Below, piece by piece: positions 49,834-62,959 of a stretch of DNA of 64,000 bases. The stretch is from Bugula neritina (lineage: Eukaryota > Bryozoa > Gymnolaemata > Cheilostomatida > Bugulidae), in the NCBI GenBank assembly GCA_964035545.1, contig OZ037773.1, positions 6,763,251-6,827,250 of the forward strand. The letters run 5' to 3'. The translations under genes and the position numbers were made by a program. The notes below the pieces were generated by a model. The model made no database searches, was not told the origin of the DNA, and worked only from the letters and a program-made list of their open reading frames with translations. Position 1 is the stretch's first letter. Each line of letters starts with the position of its first letter.

Positions 49834-51823
49834 TTTCTATATCTTCTTAGTCCATGCAAATAGTTGCAATGTAGATATACCTAAAAATAAGAACATCACA
49901 CTTATAATTAAAAAACACAGAATAGGTTTACAAAAATAAATTCTTAAAATACAAAGTTACAGTTTTATTTCCTATTGCAATCATCAGTATACCAAGTGTG
50001 ATGAAAACAAGCAAACTCAAAGTCAAAAGTGATAGACGTTATCACTTTATGATTATGGTTACAACAATAAATTTATTAGTACTACTCCTACTACAACTAC
50101 TAGTACTAGCTTTATTATCAACACTTACACTACCACTCTGACTGTGCTAATACTAATAGTAATAGTAATGGCTAATACTGGTACTATGTTACAAATACAA
50201 CTACATTCAATTTTAGTTTGACTCTCTACTAGTACTAGTGTTAGTAATACTAGTACTAATACTAGACTAGTACTAGTAATAGTAAGTAGTATACTAGTCC
50301 TAAACCTAGTACCTGCACCTTAGAGTGTAGAGTTAAAATGACAGTGTAGATGTAATACCAAGAGTAACAGTAACACTAACTGTAAATGTAAGTCAAAGTG
50401 CAAGTACTCTCATGTACTCGTAGTAGTTGTACTACTACTACTAGTAGTAGACCTAATAGTAGTAGTACTAGTACTACTATTAGTAGTAGTACTAGTAGTA
50501 AGCCAAAGTGTAACACTAACACTAACAGTAAGTGTAACTGTAACTCAAACTGTAAGTGTAAGTGTAAGTCAAAGTCAAAGTGTAACTAGTAGTACTGAAG
50601 AGACTAATAAATTTAGAAACAAATAAAAAAAGAGTATATATTAAAAATAACTCATGGTATTCAACACTACTTAAAACAAAATTCAAACTATGTTCAAAGT
50701 TCATTCAAATTAAAAAATTACAAAATAGTGTAATCATTTTCTGACATTTCGCGGAAAAATTAATTTTATTGTTTCCATGGGTTTAGTTTGTATCCTGCGC
50801 GCTTGCGTATTTGCATTCTTGGGTACACTAGATGCTCTACAGCCTACGCCATTGAGAGCAATGAGTTAATTATTGAGCAATGAGTTAATATAATTGTCGC
50901 AATAAATAATGATTGCAAATATATTGTTTTTTTTAACTTTTTGCTAATTGCTGTCAAAAAATTTTGCGACCTTGATTGAAGTAGGATTTTTGTGCTCATT
51001 TTCATAAGATTATTGTTGTCGCTGGACGTAATTTAATGCATTTGCCCACATCCAATTTCATACATTCTTCTTGCGATGAATTCACTTACTTACTGTATTG
51101 TAATATAAAAAACATGTAAACTGATATCTTTCTAAGTACTAGAATAATAGCATAAAACTAAAATGGTTCAGTAAATGATAGCTGTCAATGTGAGCGGCAC
51201 TCTAATTATTATTGCCAACATTTCAACAAACTCTTCTGAACCATTTTTATTTAACTTTTACTTTTAGTTTAAGTTTTTAGTCTTGCTCTTAGTCTTAGTC
51301 TTAGTCTTCGATTTTAGTTTTTACTCGTAGTCAATCTCAAAGTTATTGTCATTGTCTGATTGCCATTCTGTTGTAAACTTCAATGTGTGCTACTAATGCA
51401 GTAATACTAATAGTAATCAGTAAATCAAAATGTGATGATAATCAATCCAATGTCGAGTTATAAATTGAATTTAATGTCAAACTCAATGATCATGGTAATG
51501 CCAATGGTATGGAAAATCGAAATCTAAAAGTAAATTTGACACTAACAGTAGCTCTAGTCTAAGACTAAGAGTAACTGTAAGTTGTATCAGCATGAGTATC
51601 AGATTTAGAGACAATCGGAATTGTAGTCTGAGTCACTGAAATTGAAAGTGAATCAAAATGGAAATGGTTTTCATTTTTGGATGCAACTAGCTGTGAAATC
51701 TAATGATTATAAAATTAAATTCAATAAACAGTCATGTATATTTATCACCAATATACAATTATATAGAAATTGTAGATAAAGCAGGAAGTGATACAGTGAC
51801 CTGTACTGTACATTGCTCACACT
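49834..51823. promoter_or_regulatory. Head-to-head intergenic region of TTLL5 and INTS7
   Basis: The start codons of TTLL5 (minus, 49833) and INTS7 (plus, 51824) lie about 2 kb apart, so this interval must hold both promoters or one bidirectional promoter. TTLL5's start codon is in an exon with an acceptor (ATTTTTAG) placing its 5' edge at 49880, so at least one untranslated exon lies further up. A simple-repeat block fills 50085-50600. No TATA box or CpG-rich core could be singled out. Confidence 0.55.
50085..50600. repeat. Degenerate trinucleotide/hexanucleotide repeat block
   Basis: Long runs built from AGT, ACT, ACTAGT and AAGTGT units, for example ACTAGTACTAGT and AAGTGTAAGTGTAAGTC. Related TTAGTC runs recur at 51285-51310. 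Ser/Thr- or Cys/Lys-rich open frames here are repeat artefacts. Confidence 0.85.
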
Positions 51824-54800
51824 ATGTCTGATGACAATGACCGTGATGCTAACCAAGCTTTGGTTGAACTTGATAAAGGTATTTCTTGCTAATTGTACTT
51901 TCTGCTGCTTTTTTCACTATTGCTTTGAAAAGTTTTTTCAAACTATCAGGTGATATTGGTATGATCTGAAGCTTTATAGCAATTGTCTTTTTACCGCTCT
52001 TGAAATATAATTTTAAAATTTCTCGGAAAGGAAATCATACCTTTATGTTTTGAGCATATTATTGTATTTATCCATAGCTCTGTGGCGTTTACTGCAGGTT
52101 TAAGGAGTGGTGGCAAAGGAGAAGGTGATCAAGTGGAGTGTGTCATTTCATTGTCGAAAGTGTTTGATAAACATCCCTTCCCAATCTTTATTAACTCCGC
52201 CTGTTTGAAACTTTCCGACTGTTTCAATGTCAGGTTAGCTCTACATTATTTCTCGAGTGTTTTATTTTATTTTATTCTACACTGAACTAGCAATTTATTC
52301 ACTACATTTGCAAAGTTCGTACTGTACGCCATACCTAAGGTTTATAGCAGTTTTTCAATTGTGGTAGCTGTACCTTATAATAAATGCACTTTTTCCTATA
52401 ATATATGTATCCATTGTGTTTTATGGTAACATATGCACTTCATCTTATAATGTATGCACTTGGTCCTATAATATAAATACTTTATTTTATGATACATGCC
52501 TTTTTCTATATTATATATGTTATCCTATATTATATATGTTATCCTATAATATATGCATTTTGTCCTATAATATATGCACTTCACCTTATAATATATGCAC
52601 TTTGTCCTATAACATATGCACTTTATCCTATAATATATGCACTTTGTCCTATAATATATGCAATTTATCCTATAATATATGTACTTCGCCTTATAATATA
52701 GGCATTTTGTCTTATAATATATGCACTTTGTCCTATAATATATGCACTTTATTTGTAGCAACAACTTTGTTCGTCTCTGTATAGTCAGAGTTCTAGAAGA
52801 AAGTCAGAAGCATTTGGATAAAATACACAACGTTGATGAGTTTATAGCAAGGATATTCCAAGTAGTTCATAGTAATGACCCTGTGGCCAGAGCTGTCACT
52901 ATTAGGTAACATCTTATCTTGTCTTTTCTTATTTCAATACCAGAGTAAGAAATTGAGTTGTGAATGTAATCAGTAAAGCTTGTGTTCAGTATGTGTTAGT
53001 AGGCTGATATTTTTGCTACCATGAGCTAACATACACATTAACTTCGAGTCAGAAAGTGTAATACTGTCCTGCTCATTATGTTTTAGCATGTTTCAGTTTA
53101 TTTTATAATGTTTTTATGAGTTTGACTGCATTTTAATTTTTATTTGCAAAATAATGAAACTTTTTGTTTGAGAAGCGCATATATTTTTCAAAGTTTTTAC
53201 CATATTTATGTGTAAATTAAATATCCCTAACTTGAATTTGCCTGCATAATAAATCTAGAAGTTTACACTATCGAGTGTTGTATTTGCTATTGAAAGTAAA
53301 GTTAAAGGGTGATAATTTTGCTGGAAATTTCACTTTAATCGGTGCATATATTCACAGATGTCTCGCGGCCTGTGCTCCTATACTGGCTAAGCGTAAGAAT
53401 GTACATCACGCCGTGCTGGAGGCCCTCAACTCTAATGATGAGATTGAGGTCCAGGCGTCTATACACGCTGTGCTAGAGTTTTCTAAAGTCTCCCAGACCT
53501 TCAACAAGGGGTCCTTAGATGCCATAGCTCATAAGATCCAGGTGAATCATGCAGTATCACATGTGCATTACTTGCTATGGGAAGAAAGATTTCTTGAGTT
53601 GCAATTTAAAAAGTAATCGTTAGTTATTTTATTTTTATTGTGCTAAAATTATATTCTTTCACTAAGATTTTAATAATTAGTCTGTGAAATAAGGAAAAAT
53701 TTGGCCCGAGATGTGTTGAACATTGTATATTCACTCATCTACTTGAAGTTTTCTCTATTGCATGTATGTCTACTATTTCTATTCACCACTTTTTGTTGCT
53801 GATAAAAAAGTTTACAAAATATTTCACAATTTTGAATCAAAAAAATCTGTGTTGTGTGTATAGATAGCCTCAGTGCCAATGAAGTTGCAGCTAATTCCTA
53901 CCCTTCAGTACATGGATGCATCACAGGCAATGACCTTGAAAGCTAAGGCTATATGCGAGAATCTTCTTGACAACTACGTAGCGCATGACGTGGTTATAAC
54001 ATCTCTCACTACGCTGACTAGACTCTGCTGTAGGTCTCTCAGTGGCATTCCTCAGCAGGTGAGTGACATCACGCTATGCAGAGCGACACTGTACATGATA
54101 GTAGCCAGTTATCAACAGCTTCTGCCCTGAGTCTGGTCTTTAATTTCAACTGCTGCATGTGTTTCAGTGAGAAAAACATTGTATATGAAGTTTTTCTGTT
54201 TCAGTGAATTCTGAATGTTGATTATTTCTTAGAGTATATAAGCTTGCCTTGTTGAAATACCCAAATCATATTTGCCAACATTATGTTGATGTTGTGTAGT
54301 TAGAACAGTTGTTCTCCTGGCTGAATGGAGACCACAGGCTATCTGTTCAGCTGTGTGCTCTTGAGAATTTGAGGCTACTAGTTAGAACCTCCCCTCATCA
54401 ACTCACATCAGATCATATTCAGGTGAGTTCATTTTATATTTTGTTTAAAATCATGTTTCTGTATTCACTAGCATTTGGGGTGAGCATTTGTTTTACCGTA
54501 TCTCTAAATAAAAATAAATATTCCATATTATAGTCCTGTAGTTTGCCTGCATAATAAGTATAGCAGTTTGGAATAAAGAGTGGTTCACCATATTTAGTGA
54601 GAGAAAACATGCAGTTAGTTGCTCAACGCTGCTCACAAACTTCTGAACTCTTGTTTCTCATACTCTGGTTCTTGCGTATAAATGTTTTGTTGCAATCCAA
54701 ATCAATGTAAGTACTTGCATTAAATATATTTGTCTTATGCTAGCAGTAAGTGAAGTTGGTTTACGATGTTTTGCAGCTGATGTTGAGATATGCTAGCAAT

Positions 54801-57800
54801 ACCTGTGATGTAAAGTGTAAGCTGGAGGTATTTCGTATACTGGTGGCTGCAGTTGGTCCAGTCACCTTTCACTGCTTCATCCCTGACGGTGACTACTCAG
54901 TGCTGGCATCTCTTATCGACCTGTATTGCTTTGACCTTGACTTGGAGGTGAAGATGATTATTGTATATTTGTTATATCAGCTATCTGTTTGGTTTTCTTT
55001 CCGGTGTTCATACATACTTTTTGTTTTTTTTTCAGGGTGTGCGGGCGTTATGAAAAAAATCATCACACCCGCACACCTATATTACTAATTAAATAGGGAA
55101 AAACATAGAAAATCAAACGAAATTTGAAAAAAAAACCTTGCTTATTCAGTTGTATTTGGCAATATTTTATCAGTTTAATTCAAGAAACTATATATACATT
55201 AGCAGCTAAACTGTGAAAAATAGCTAAAAACTAGATATATATAGTATGTGCTAACTTGAGTAAAATGACTCAAGTAGAGTTTCTATATAACAGCTGCAAG
55301 ACTTTTGACATTCAAGTTTCTCTACTTTAGGTGTCCGGATGCTGCCTGCTGCTCTGCTCAAAGCTGCTGCTGAATCTTCCAGCTGCCGAGGAGTTTGCCA
55401 AGTGGAGTGAGCCGGTAGTGACTGCCGTTCAGTCTCTCGTGCTCACTGCTGCGTCTCAGTCACTCCTTAAGCCACTCAAGGTGAGTCATTCACTTCTCTC
55501 AGTCATTCACTCACTTCTCTTCCACTCAGCTAGTCACTAGTCACTCTCTCAGTCACTCCCTCGTTCACTCTCAGTCATTCTTTCAGTCACTCAGTCACTC
55601 ACTCAGTCATTCTCTCAGTCACTCTCTCAGTCATTCACTCTCTCAGTCACTCTCTCAGTCATTCACTCTCTCAGTCACTCTCTATGTCACTCACTGAAAG
55701 TGTATTAATGACTCACTTACTGTGCACTGATGACTCATGAATTAACATCCAGGTGTCCACTCACAGCTATCCTTCACTTTATGTAGCTTTCAATGACTAG
55801 GAGAGAGGGCTGTGCTTCCTATTACAGCTGCTGGTTGCTAGGATACCATTATGCATTCTAATATGGGAGTACCTTATTACTTGTAGTTTAGTGAATGATT
55901 TGTTAACATTGCGTATTGAACTCATTTGTTAGGACTCTTTAATCTGCATGAAGTTACTAGCTGATAGAGTAGACAACACACACTTTCTTGATGTTCTCCT
56001 CACCATACTCTCTTCTACTGCAGACAGTAAGTTTGACCTTTGACCTTTCCTTCTTTTATTGTATGAACGGAAACACCATTGTTCTATTTATACTGTATTT
56101 AGGGCTTCGAGGCTGATTCTTAAAGATATTTAAAAAGTTTGAATTCTTTATAGTTGTTTTGAAAAAATTTCATGAGATTGCAATATTTTATAGAAAATCT
56201 CATTAACTGCAATAGCTTGCAGGAATAACCATTGCGGAGTATGTTAGCAATAGTAAAATGAGAGCAGTAGAGTACAAAGTAATATCACCTTCACAACTGA
56301 ATTTGACACATATTCCTCAAACTCATTGTAATCATTATCCTCACTGCATATGCAGTTATAGTCAAAGTAGCCTTGCCTACTATGTTCATTGGAATAAGCA
56401 TGTTAGTCATGTCTGTTACATATTTCTATCACCATGTTGATATTACTGTGATTGAGGTGAGATCATTTCTTCTATGAAACTGTAACATTCACTGCGTCAA
56501 TGGACCAATACTGTCTTACAGGTTGAATAGATGTTATGCTAAATGCTGCAGCAATTGTAGCTACTCCATCGTTTTGCTGTTTTATTAACATACAACTTAC
56601 TCCACTCCACAATGCGTTTAAAACATAACCTGTATTTACTCTACCGCATGTTTTGTAGACGAATGCTGCATGGCTATATGTGAAGCCTTCATGGTGCTGG
56701 AGTTACCTCCCCATATAGTTTTCCACGATCTTATCAACGTGCTGAAAGAATGGCATGGAAAGGGCAGCAGTCAGTTAGTGGTGAGTCATAGCACATGCTG
56801 CCAGCTGTCATCATCATCTGTGTTCACATGCTGCCAGCTGTCATCATCAGCTGTCTTCACGTGTTCCTTGTTCCATTATTTGTTCTTCAGTGAAAATTTA
56901 AGTGCACCAATATTACAAAATTTAAAGCATCATTTATGCACATGTATAGTTAAGAAATCAAATGTACATTGTCGTGTACTGTAGGTATACTACTCTATAC
57001 TGTAGGTAATACTATTCTATACTGTAGGTATACTACTCTATACTGTAGGTAATGCTACTCTATACTGTAGGTATACTACTCTATACTGTAGGTATACTAC
57101 TCTATACTGTAGGTATACTACTCTATACTGTAGGTATACTACTCTATACTGTAGGTATACTACTCTATACTGTAGGTATACTACTCTATGCTGTAGGTAA
57201 TACTACTCTATGCTGTAGGTATACTACTCTATACTGTAGGTATACTACTCTGTACTGTAGGTATACTACCCTATACTGTAGGTATACTACTCTATACTGT
57301 AAGTATACTACTCTATACTGTAGGTAATACTACTCTATACTGTAGGTATACTACTCTATACTGTAGGTATACTACTCTGTACTGTAGGTATACTACTCTG
57401 TACTGTAGGTATACTACTCTATACTGTAGGTATACTACTCTATACTGTAAGTAATACTACTCTATGCTGTAGGTATACTACTCTATACTGTAGGTATACT
57501 ACTCTATGCTGTAGGTAATACTACTCTATCCTGTAGGTATACTACTCTATACTGTAGGTATACTACTCTATACTGTAGGTATACTACTCTGTACTGTAGG
57601 TATACTACCCTATACTGTAGGTAATACTACTCTATACTGTAGGTATACTACTCTGTACTGTAGGTAATACTTCTCTATACTGTAGGTAATACTACTCTAT
57701 ACTGTAGGTAATACTACTCTATACTGTAGGTATACTTCTCTATACTGTAGGTATACTACTCTGTACTGTAGGTAATACTACTCTGTACTGTAGGTAATAC

Positions 57801-60800
57801 TACTCTATATTGTAGGTAATGCTCTGCTCTGTGATTCTTCACACCTCTATGTCAGAAGTCAGCATGGGGGAGAGTACACTATCCACACTGTATCAAGTGT
57901 GTCAGAACCAAGACTATTGGTGCATGTTTAGGGTGGCCAGGCAGGCCCTGCGCTATGGTCAGTATCAACTGGCACTCAAACTATTGGAAACACTGAACCA
58001 CCAGGTTAGTGTGAACTTTAATCTTGGCTAAATATTGCCAGTTGGTTTTTTAAGATGATATTTCAGACCCGGCAGTTTCACTCCTTTTAAGTATGTCCTA
58101 TGCTTTATGTAATGAATGTGAAAATCCAAGTTTCTCTGCAGTAATGGCGTGAATTAATAATTTATAAAAATATTATAATGTTTTTTTTTGTTTGAAATAA
58201 ACTTTATGCGAGAACAACGCTTGTTTACAATGGTTTGCAGCAGTATCAATATTAATTCTACCAGGTTACTTCTAGCGGCGCCATGTACTTCATATCCTGT
58301 TTGAAGTGGTTTGTCTCTGGCCAGATATCCTTGCAATCTCCGTCTGACGAGTCGGGGGAGCTCAGCATCTCCGAGTTAGACAGCGCTATTCTCTCTCTGA
58401 CCAAGGCTATCAGATCTATTGAGGTTTGTCCCCCCCTTCTTGGGTCTCCTTGTTACAATCAATTAATATCACACATGACTGATAAAGTCAATAGCAGTGG
58501 TTTTCTTTGCAGGCGGCTAGCAAGTTCAGCTCACAGTTCAATTTTCATTCAACTTATTTAAATCTTCTCTTATCTGATTTGGAAACTCACCGAAGAGCTC
58601 AGTGTGTGTGCAATATGTACTGGAGTTGCCCACCTCCTGCTATCGGGAAAATAGAAGGTGCTAGAACAGGAGATGATCTCATTAGGTATTGCACTTATGT
58701 TTGGTTGTAAATAGTGCTAATATATATTTATACACACGACACACACACACACACACCACGACACACACACCACGACACACACACCACAACACACACGCGC
58801 ACAGCTAATCATCCTTCTGTTTAATTCCTATTCCTTAGGTATGGAAGGTTAACTGAGGAGCTCAGAAAATGTTCGGCAGATTTCCATCTTCTCTATAGTC
58901 GGTATTCTAGTCTGCAGGAAACACTCTTAGACGCCGATACCGAAACACATAGACATGTGAAAATGTAAATACTATAAAAAATATAATTTGAGAAAAACTT
59001 TGAGATTATTTCTTGTTCTGCTTTGGTTTGGTGCTATGAAGGCTTATCAGCGTATGGTATCATCTAATTGGAAATAGCTCGACCATTAATTTAGTTCTTA
59101 TAAATATTCCATTCTACCTGAGCGTGTATTGTAAATATTCTGCTACTGAGTATTACTATGAATATTCGTCAACTTGATATAATATTTGTATATTATTTTA
59201 CTTTCTATCGTTATATTCTAAGAGACATTCGAGTGTTTGTCGCAGGTTGATGGAGCGTATATTCCTTATGACTCAGTTAGTGGATAGCCTGCTTAGCGGG
59301 GAGAAACAGTTTTCTGACTCCATCACCCAAGAGGCAGATGAAAACTCTGCTTTTCTTAACTCCATCAAAAGAGAGTGGCCAAGCGTCACGAGTTTTTCAG
59401 ACTCACACGAGGTTGTGGTTTCATTGCAGGTTTGTACGTTCTTAACATCGCCGGGTTTGCTTAGCAGTTCTATAAGGATTTGATTTGGTGGATTTTTGCT
59501 AGTCAACATTTTAAAAGACAGGGGATTAGAGCTTTCCGTTTTTGATCAGCTGATTATTAAACTTAGAGTATAGGAAAGATGAATATTTTATTTTTGAGTT
59601 TATTTCTTAAAACTTTATTAGTTTTAGGCAAAAGAAAAGTTTACTAGCAAATAGAATATTTTTTTAATTAACAGCAATGAAGATTTTGGTGTATTAGATA
59701 AATTTAGGTGACCAGTATAGGTTTTGCCATTCTTCTACATTTAAATCAACAAGTATATATTGAAGTATAGTGTTTGCCTTTTCATATTGAAATTAACCAG
59801 CATATTCAAGTATAGATTTAGTCACGCTTCGTTCCACTCAACAAGTTTTGTATATTCTGGCAGCAAATTAGAGCTTTGAAGGCAGCTTCTTATCGCCTGC
59901 TGACTGAACAGAGACTTCCACTTCCCCGATACTTCTTCCAGAAATTACAAACAACAACAGCCACTGTGAGTTGTCTTCTCTCTTCATGCACTTTCATGTT
60001 GATGTATACACTGTCAGTTACTAGTAGTTGTCTTCCCTCTGTATACACGGTCTGGATTTTGTCTCTGCAGACTGCAGAAATTTATCAGGCAGTGAAATAC
60101 ATGGAATAAAATTAATATTTTTTTCATGAATTTCTACGTGAATCATGGGAGTACAACTCCAACCACTATATCAACGGTCTCTTTACTCAGAGTCTATAAA
60201 TTGAGATAGCTGGTTATCCTAGCCCTCTGTCTTTTAGATAAACGTACGACCACACCAAAAGCCTGGTGAGTCTGTCCTGGTACACGCCCAGTCTTACCTC
60301 ACGCTGACAGTTGAAGGAATCATAAGCTATTCTAGTTCTGACCATCAGAAGAAAGTGAACAAAGTCAGCGTCGAGTTGCAAAGTAAAGTTCAACAGAGTG
60401 GCAGCTCTTCTCATGGGGCAGCAGATGTACTGGGAAAGGTGAGAATACTTTACTTTCCTTTGAATAGTTTCCTTAAAAAATAGAATTGCTTCCTTTTCTA
60501 CTCTGGCAAGATTTGCTAAAACTTATCTGAAATAATTTTTCTGAAAAACCTTGCTGATTTTGGAAATGCTTGAAAAAGTTTTCCCTGCACCAAGTTATAT
60601 TAAACATAGTTTCACCTGCTGGTATTAGTTTGTTATGATCGTACTGTATAGGATGAATATAGTTGTTTCAACTCGTATTGTGCCCCATCCTGTAGAGTGG
60701 CAGATGTTATTTCTTTCCGTAAACAACCAATAATAATAGTCTGTTTTCTGTAAACTCAGAGAGAATCTATTTATCACATTGCTTACTCTTCATGGTTATT

Positions 60801-61259
60801 TATAGACTGAACAAAAAAACTCTCTTTGATTTGGTTTTGAGTTTGTAATCCGTTTTATTATTGGTAATCGGAAACATGATAGTTTTATTCTCTGCCCATT
60901 CTATAATCATTAATTTTCTTTCAGCTCAGTTTCTGGTATCATTTTATATGTTAGCATCATAAAATCACCAGATCCTTTAGAACTATATAAAAGAATTTGT
61001 TGATGTAAAACTAATTCCTGTTGTATAGGAGAGTCGAAAGACGGAGATGAACTTACAGAGTACAGTGAAAGTTGTTAATGAATACTTCTGTACGGACTTC
61101 TTGCTTGCTTTTCCCCTCCCTGGTATACATTCAGTGAAGATTGCTTGTAAAGTCATCGACTGTAATGACATACATTGGGACATCGGATGTACGGCAGACA
61201 TTACAGTCAAATCATACAAAGAGAAGAAACACACATCTCTCATGAAATCTTCCACTTAG
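51824..61259 (+). CDS. ints7: Integrator complex subunit 7, 18 coding exons
   Basis: Nuclear alpha-solenoid subunit of Integrator, the complex that cleaves snRNA and paused pol II transcripts. Exons: 51824-51878, 52098-52233, 52759-52905, 53358-53541, 53864-54058, 54300-54422, 54777-54947, 55331-55480, 55933-56026, 56659-56780, 57816-58004, 58265-58423, 58513-58685, 58839-58964, 59246-59429, 59864-59965, 60238-60438, 61029-61259. All phases agree, giving 913 aa against about 960 in human. Family-defining stretches include ANQALVELDKGLRSG, HPFPIFINSACLKLSD, NVDEFIARIFQVVHSNDPVA, FRVARQALRYG, PPPAIG, LPRYFFQKLQ and the C-terminal NEYFCTDFLLAFPLPG. The N-terminal third is HEAT-like helices; the C-terminal exons encode a beta-rich end domain. 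The start has an MSDDND N-terminus directly before the conserved block. Three introns carry minisatellites beside their splice sites. The middle exons (54777-57815) are the most diverged, but phase continuity supports them. Confidence 0.95.
52370..52750. repeat. Minisatellite beside an INTS7 acceptor
   Basis: About nineteen copies of a 19-20 bp unit close to TTGTCCTATAATATATGCAC. It ends eight bases before the acceptor (ATTTGTAG) of the exon starting at 52759 and fills most of the intron after 52233. Tyr/Ile/Cys-rich frames are repeat artefacts. Confidence 0.92.
55036..55077. repeat. G/C-rich hairpin in an INTS7 intron
   Basis: GGTGTGCGGGCGTTATGA and TCATCACACCCGCACACC pair over 18 positions with two mismatches, with a short A-run loop. 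It follows a strong pyrimidine tract ending in CAG (55035), so it also looks like a decoy acceptor upstream of the real one at 55331. Confidence 0.7.
55486..55690. repeat. CAGTCACTCTCT-type repeat after an INTS7 donor
   Basis: Units of 8-12 bases (CAGTCATTCACTCTCT and similar) start within ten bases of the donor at 55480. The donor itself, GTGAGTCATTCAC, already contains the repeat motif TCATTCAC. Confidence 0.9.
56975..57815. repeat. Minisatellite ending exactly at an INTS7 splice acceptor
   Basis: About forty copies of a 21-22 bp unit close to TACTGTAGGTATACTACTCTA. The last copy's ATTGTAG is the acceptor of the exon at 57816, whose first bases are GTA, so the repeat motif TGTAG/GTA runs across the intron-exon boundary. 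The open frames through it are artefacts of the unit length. Confidence 0.93.
58732..58803. repeat. CA microsatellite with CACGACAC interruptions
   Basis: A (CA)n run in the INTS7 intron after exon 58513-58685; it ends about 35 bases before the acceptor at 58838. Confidence 0.92.
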
Positions 61260-62957
61260 CCAAACTTTTGGAGTTATCTTCTCGAAGGCATTGTTTCTAT
61301 AATGGCGCATCTTTGAACTGAACATCTGAGAGTTTAGATATCAGTTCATGGATTTTATTAAATGCAGATCTATGTGTTCCAAACAAATTGTTTTACCTTG
61401 CCAAGTGGTATGGTCATGTATTCAACTTCCCATAAGACGTTACATTCTATAATGGCAATATTTACGTATGTATGGACTGTTATGATTTTACAGTTATGAC
61501 AGAAATACAGATTTGGTGCCACTGTTTCCCTTAATCATACCCTATGCGTTGAAAACTGTAAATGTATACGCGTTACTGAATAACTGTCCACATTCAAATA
61601 CATTAGTTTACAAGTTGCAAAATAATACATCAAAGTGTACAAAGTATATTCATTGGCTTTAGAATATATAAATTGCACTATTATGAATGCTAATAGTGCT
61701 GTGAAGCTATCTGAATTTGGCTATGCAAAAATAGCAATTGTAATAAATTATAGCCGCTGTCTGTACCTATATTTATGTAAGATGACTGCATTTATTGGTA
61801 CTTATATGTATTCTTTATTTATAGTTGGAAAGTGCGACAATTTTCACGTTTCAGGCCATTTATCCACCTACGAGTTTGCAGATGTTTGTCACAGCTTATC
61901 ACAATACTGTAATGTCAGAGACACATATCCTTATAGGTTGAGTCAGTTGTTAATTTAATATCTGTACCCACTTCAGTGACTTACTTCATTAAACCTAATC
62001 CAATAATCTACAGTACCTCTTTTGTAAAACCTAATCTATAAATCTACTGTTTCCTTCATAAACTATTAGTTTTGATTCACTTTGGCTGCAAAATCAGCTA
62101 TGCATTATGATGCCCACTTTGGTGCAACATTGCGTCTGCAAAATATTCAAATCAAGTTTTAGTCGCATGTTTAACTCCTGTATCTCATCATAGCCCTGTT
62201 TCCATGCTGGTAACATTATGTTCCAATTGTTATTTTTAAAAGTGAAATTTATCTGTTTCAAGATAAGGGCATATGCAATGGGCACAATCAACAAATAGTA
62301 ATGCTTTAATTTTTAGTTTTTTCAACAGTAGCATAGTGCGACAATTATAAAAATGCAAGTAACAATAATAACTACTAACTTGTTAATTTTGTTAACAAGG
62401 AATTTATGAGTTATGCTTGACAATAATAAAACAATGAAAAAGACATTGTGTAATGACTCTGTGTAGTTTGATTCGCTCTGCCTCAGAATACGGATGCTTT
62501 TATCTCTTATTCTGTAAACTATAGAATCGGTGTTCAAAGTAATTACTTATCTCAGTATCATACTTTGTGCTTTATTATATTTCTGTGACCTAACTATTGT
62601 AAAGCCAGTGTTCTGCTTTACATTGTACTCGAATTCTCTCGTCTTGCAACATACTTCTTCAAATCATCAGGTTAGTCTAATCGGTATTCAATCAATTATC
62701 TTGTTATTAGTTTGTGTTGCTTATGTACTATAATATATCTCTCTCAATTAACACTTCATATCAAATATGTTTCGAATATATGTTCCTCAACGTTTCACTG
62801 CCTTGTTTTACACATTTTACTTGGCTTGTAAAATTCAAAACTGCTACGTATATCTGATTTGTTTGTAATGTTTTTGCATATGACTTTATACTATAACTTT
62901 GTTTAAAAAAGAGTTTGCTTTCTATTTGTATTCATATATCAGTGTTTATTTTTTCAG
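61260..62957. other. INTS7 3' UTR and region upstream of the RhoGAP gene
   Basis: No coding exon is supported. The longest open frame (61635-61958) has no splice-bounded structure or recognisable domain. The pyrimidine tract and TTTTTTCAG at 62949-62957 form the acceptor of the next gene's first coding exon, so its 5' UTR is spliced and its promoter lies in or beyond this stretch. Confidence 0.5.
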
Positions 62958-62959
62958 CC

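Noticed and set aside
57052-57327. Open frames through minisatellites (also 52416-52784, 52525-52764, 17685-17915, 18070-18330, 35825-36166, 29347-29700, 50398-50589)
   Set aside because: The proteins simply mirror the repeat unit, often in several frames and on both strands, and lie inside introns or intergenic DNA of well-modelled genes.
61635-61958. Possible small gene downstream of INTS7
   Set aside because: AT-rich frame without a recognisable domain or convincing splice sites; it is probably 3' UTR or intergenic.
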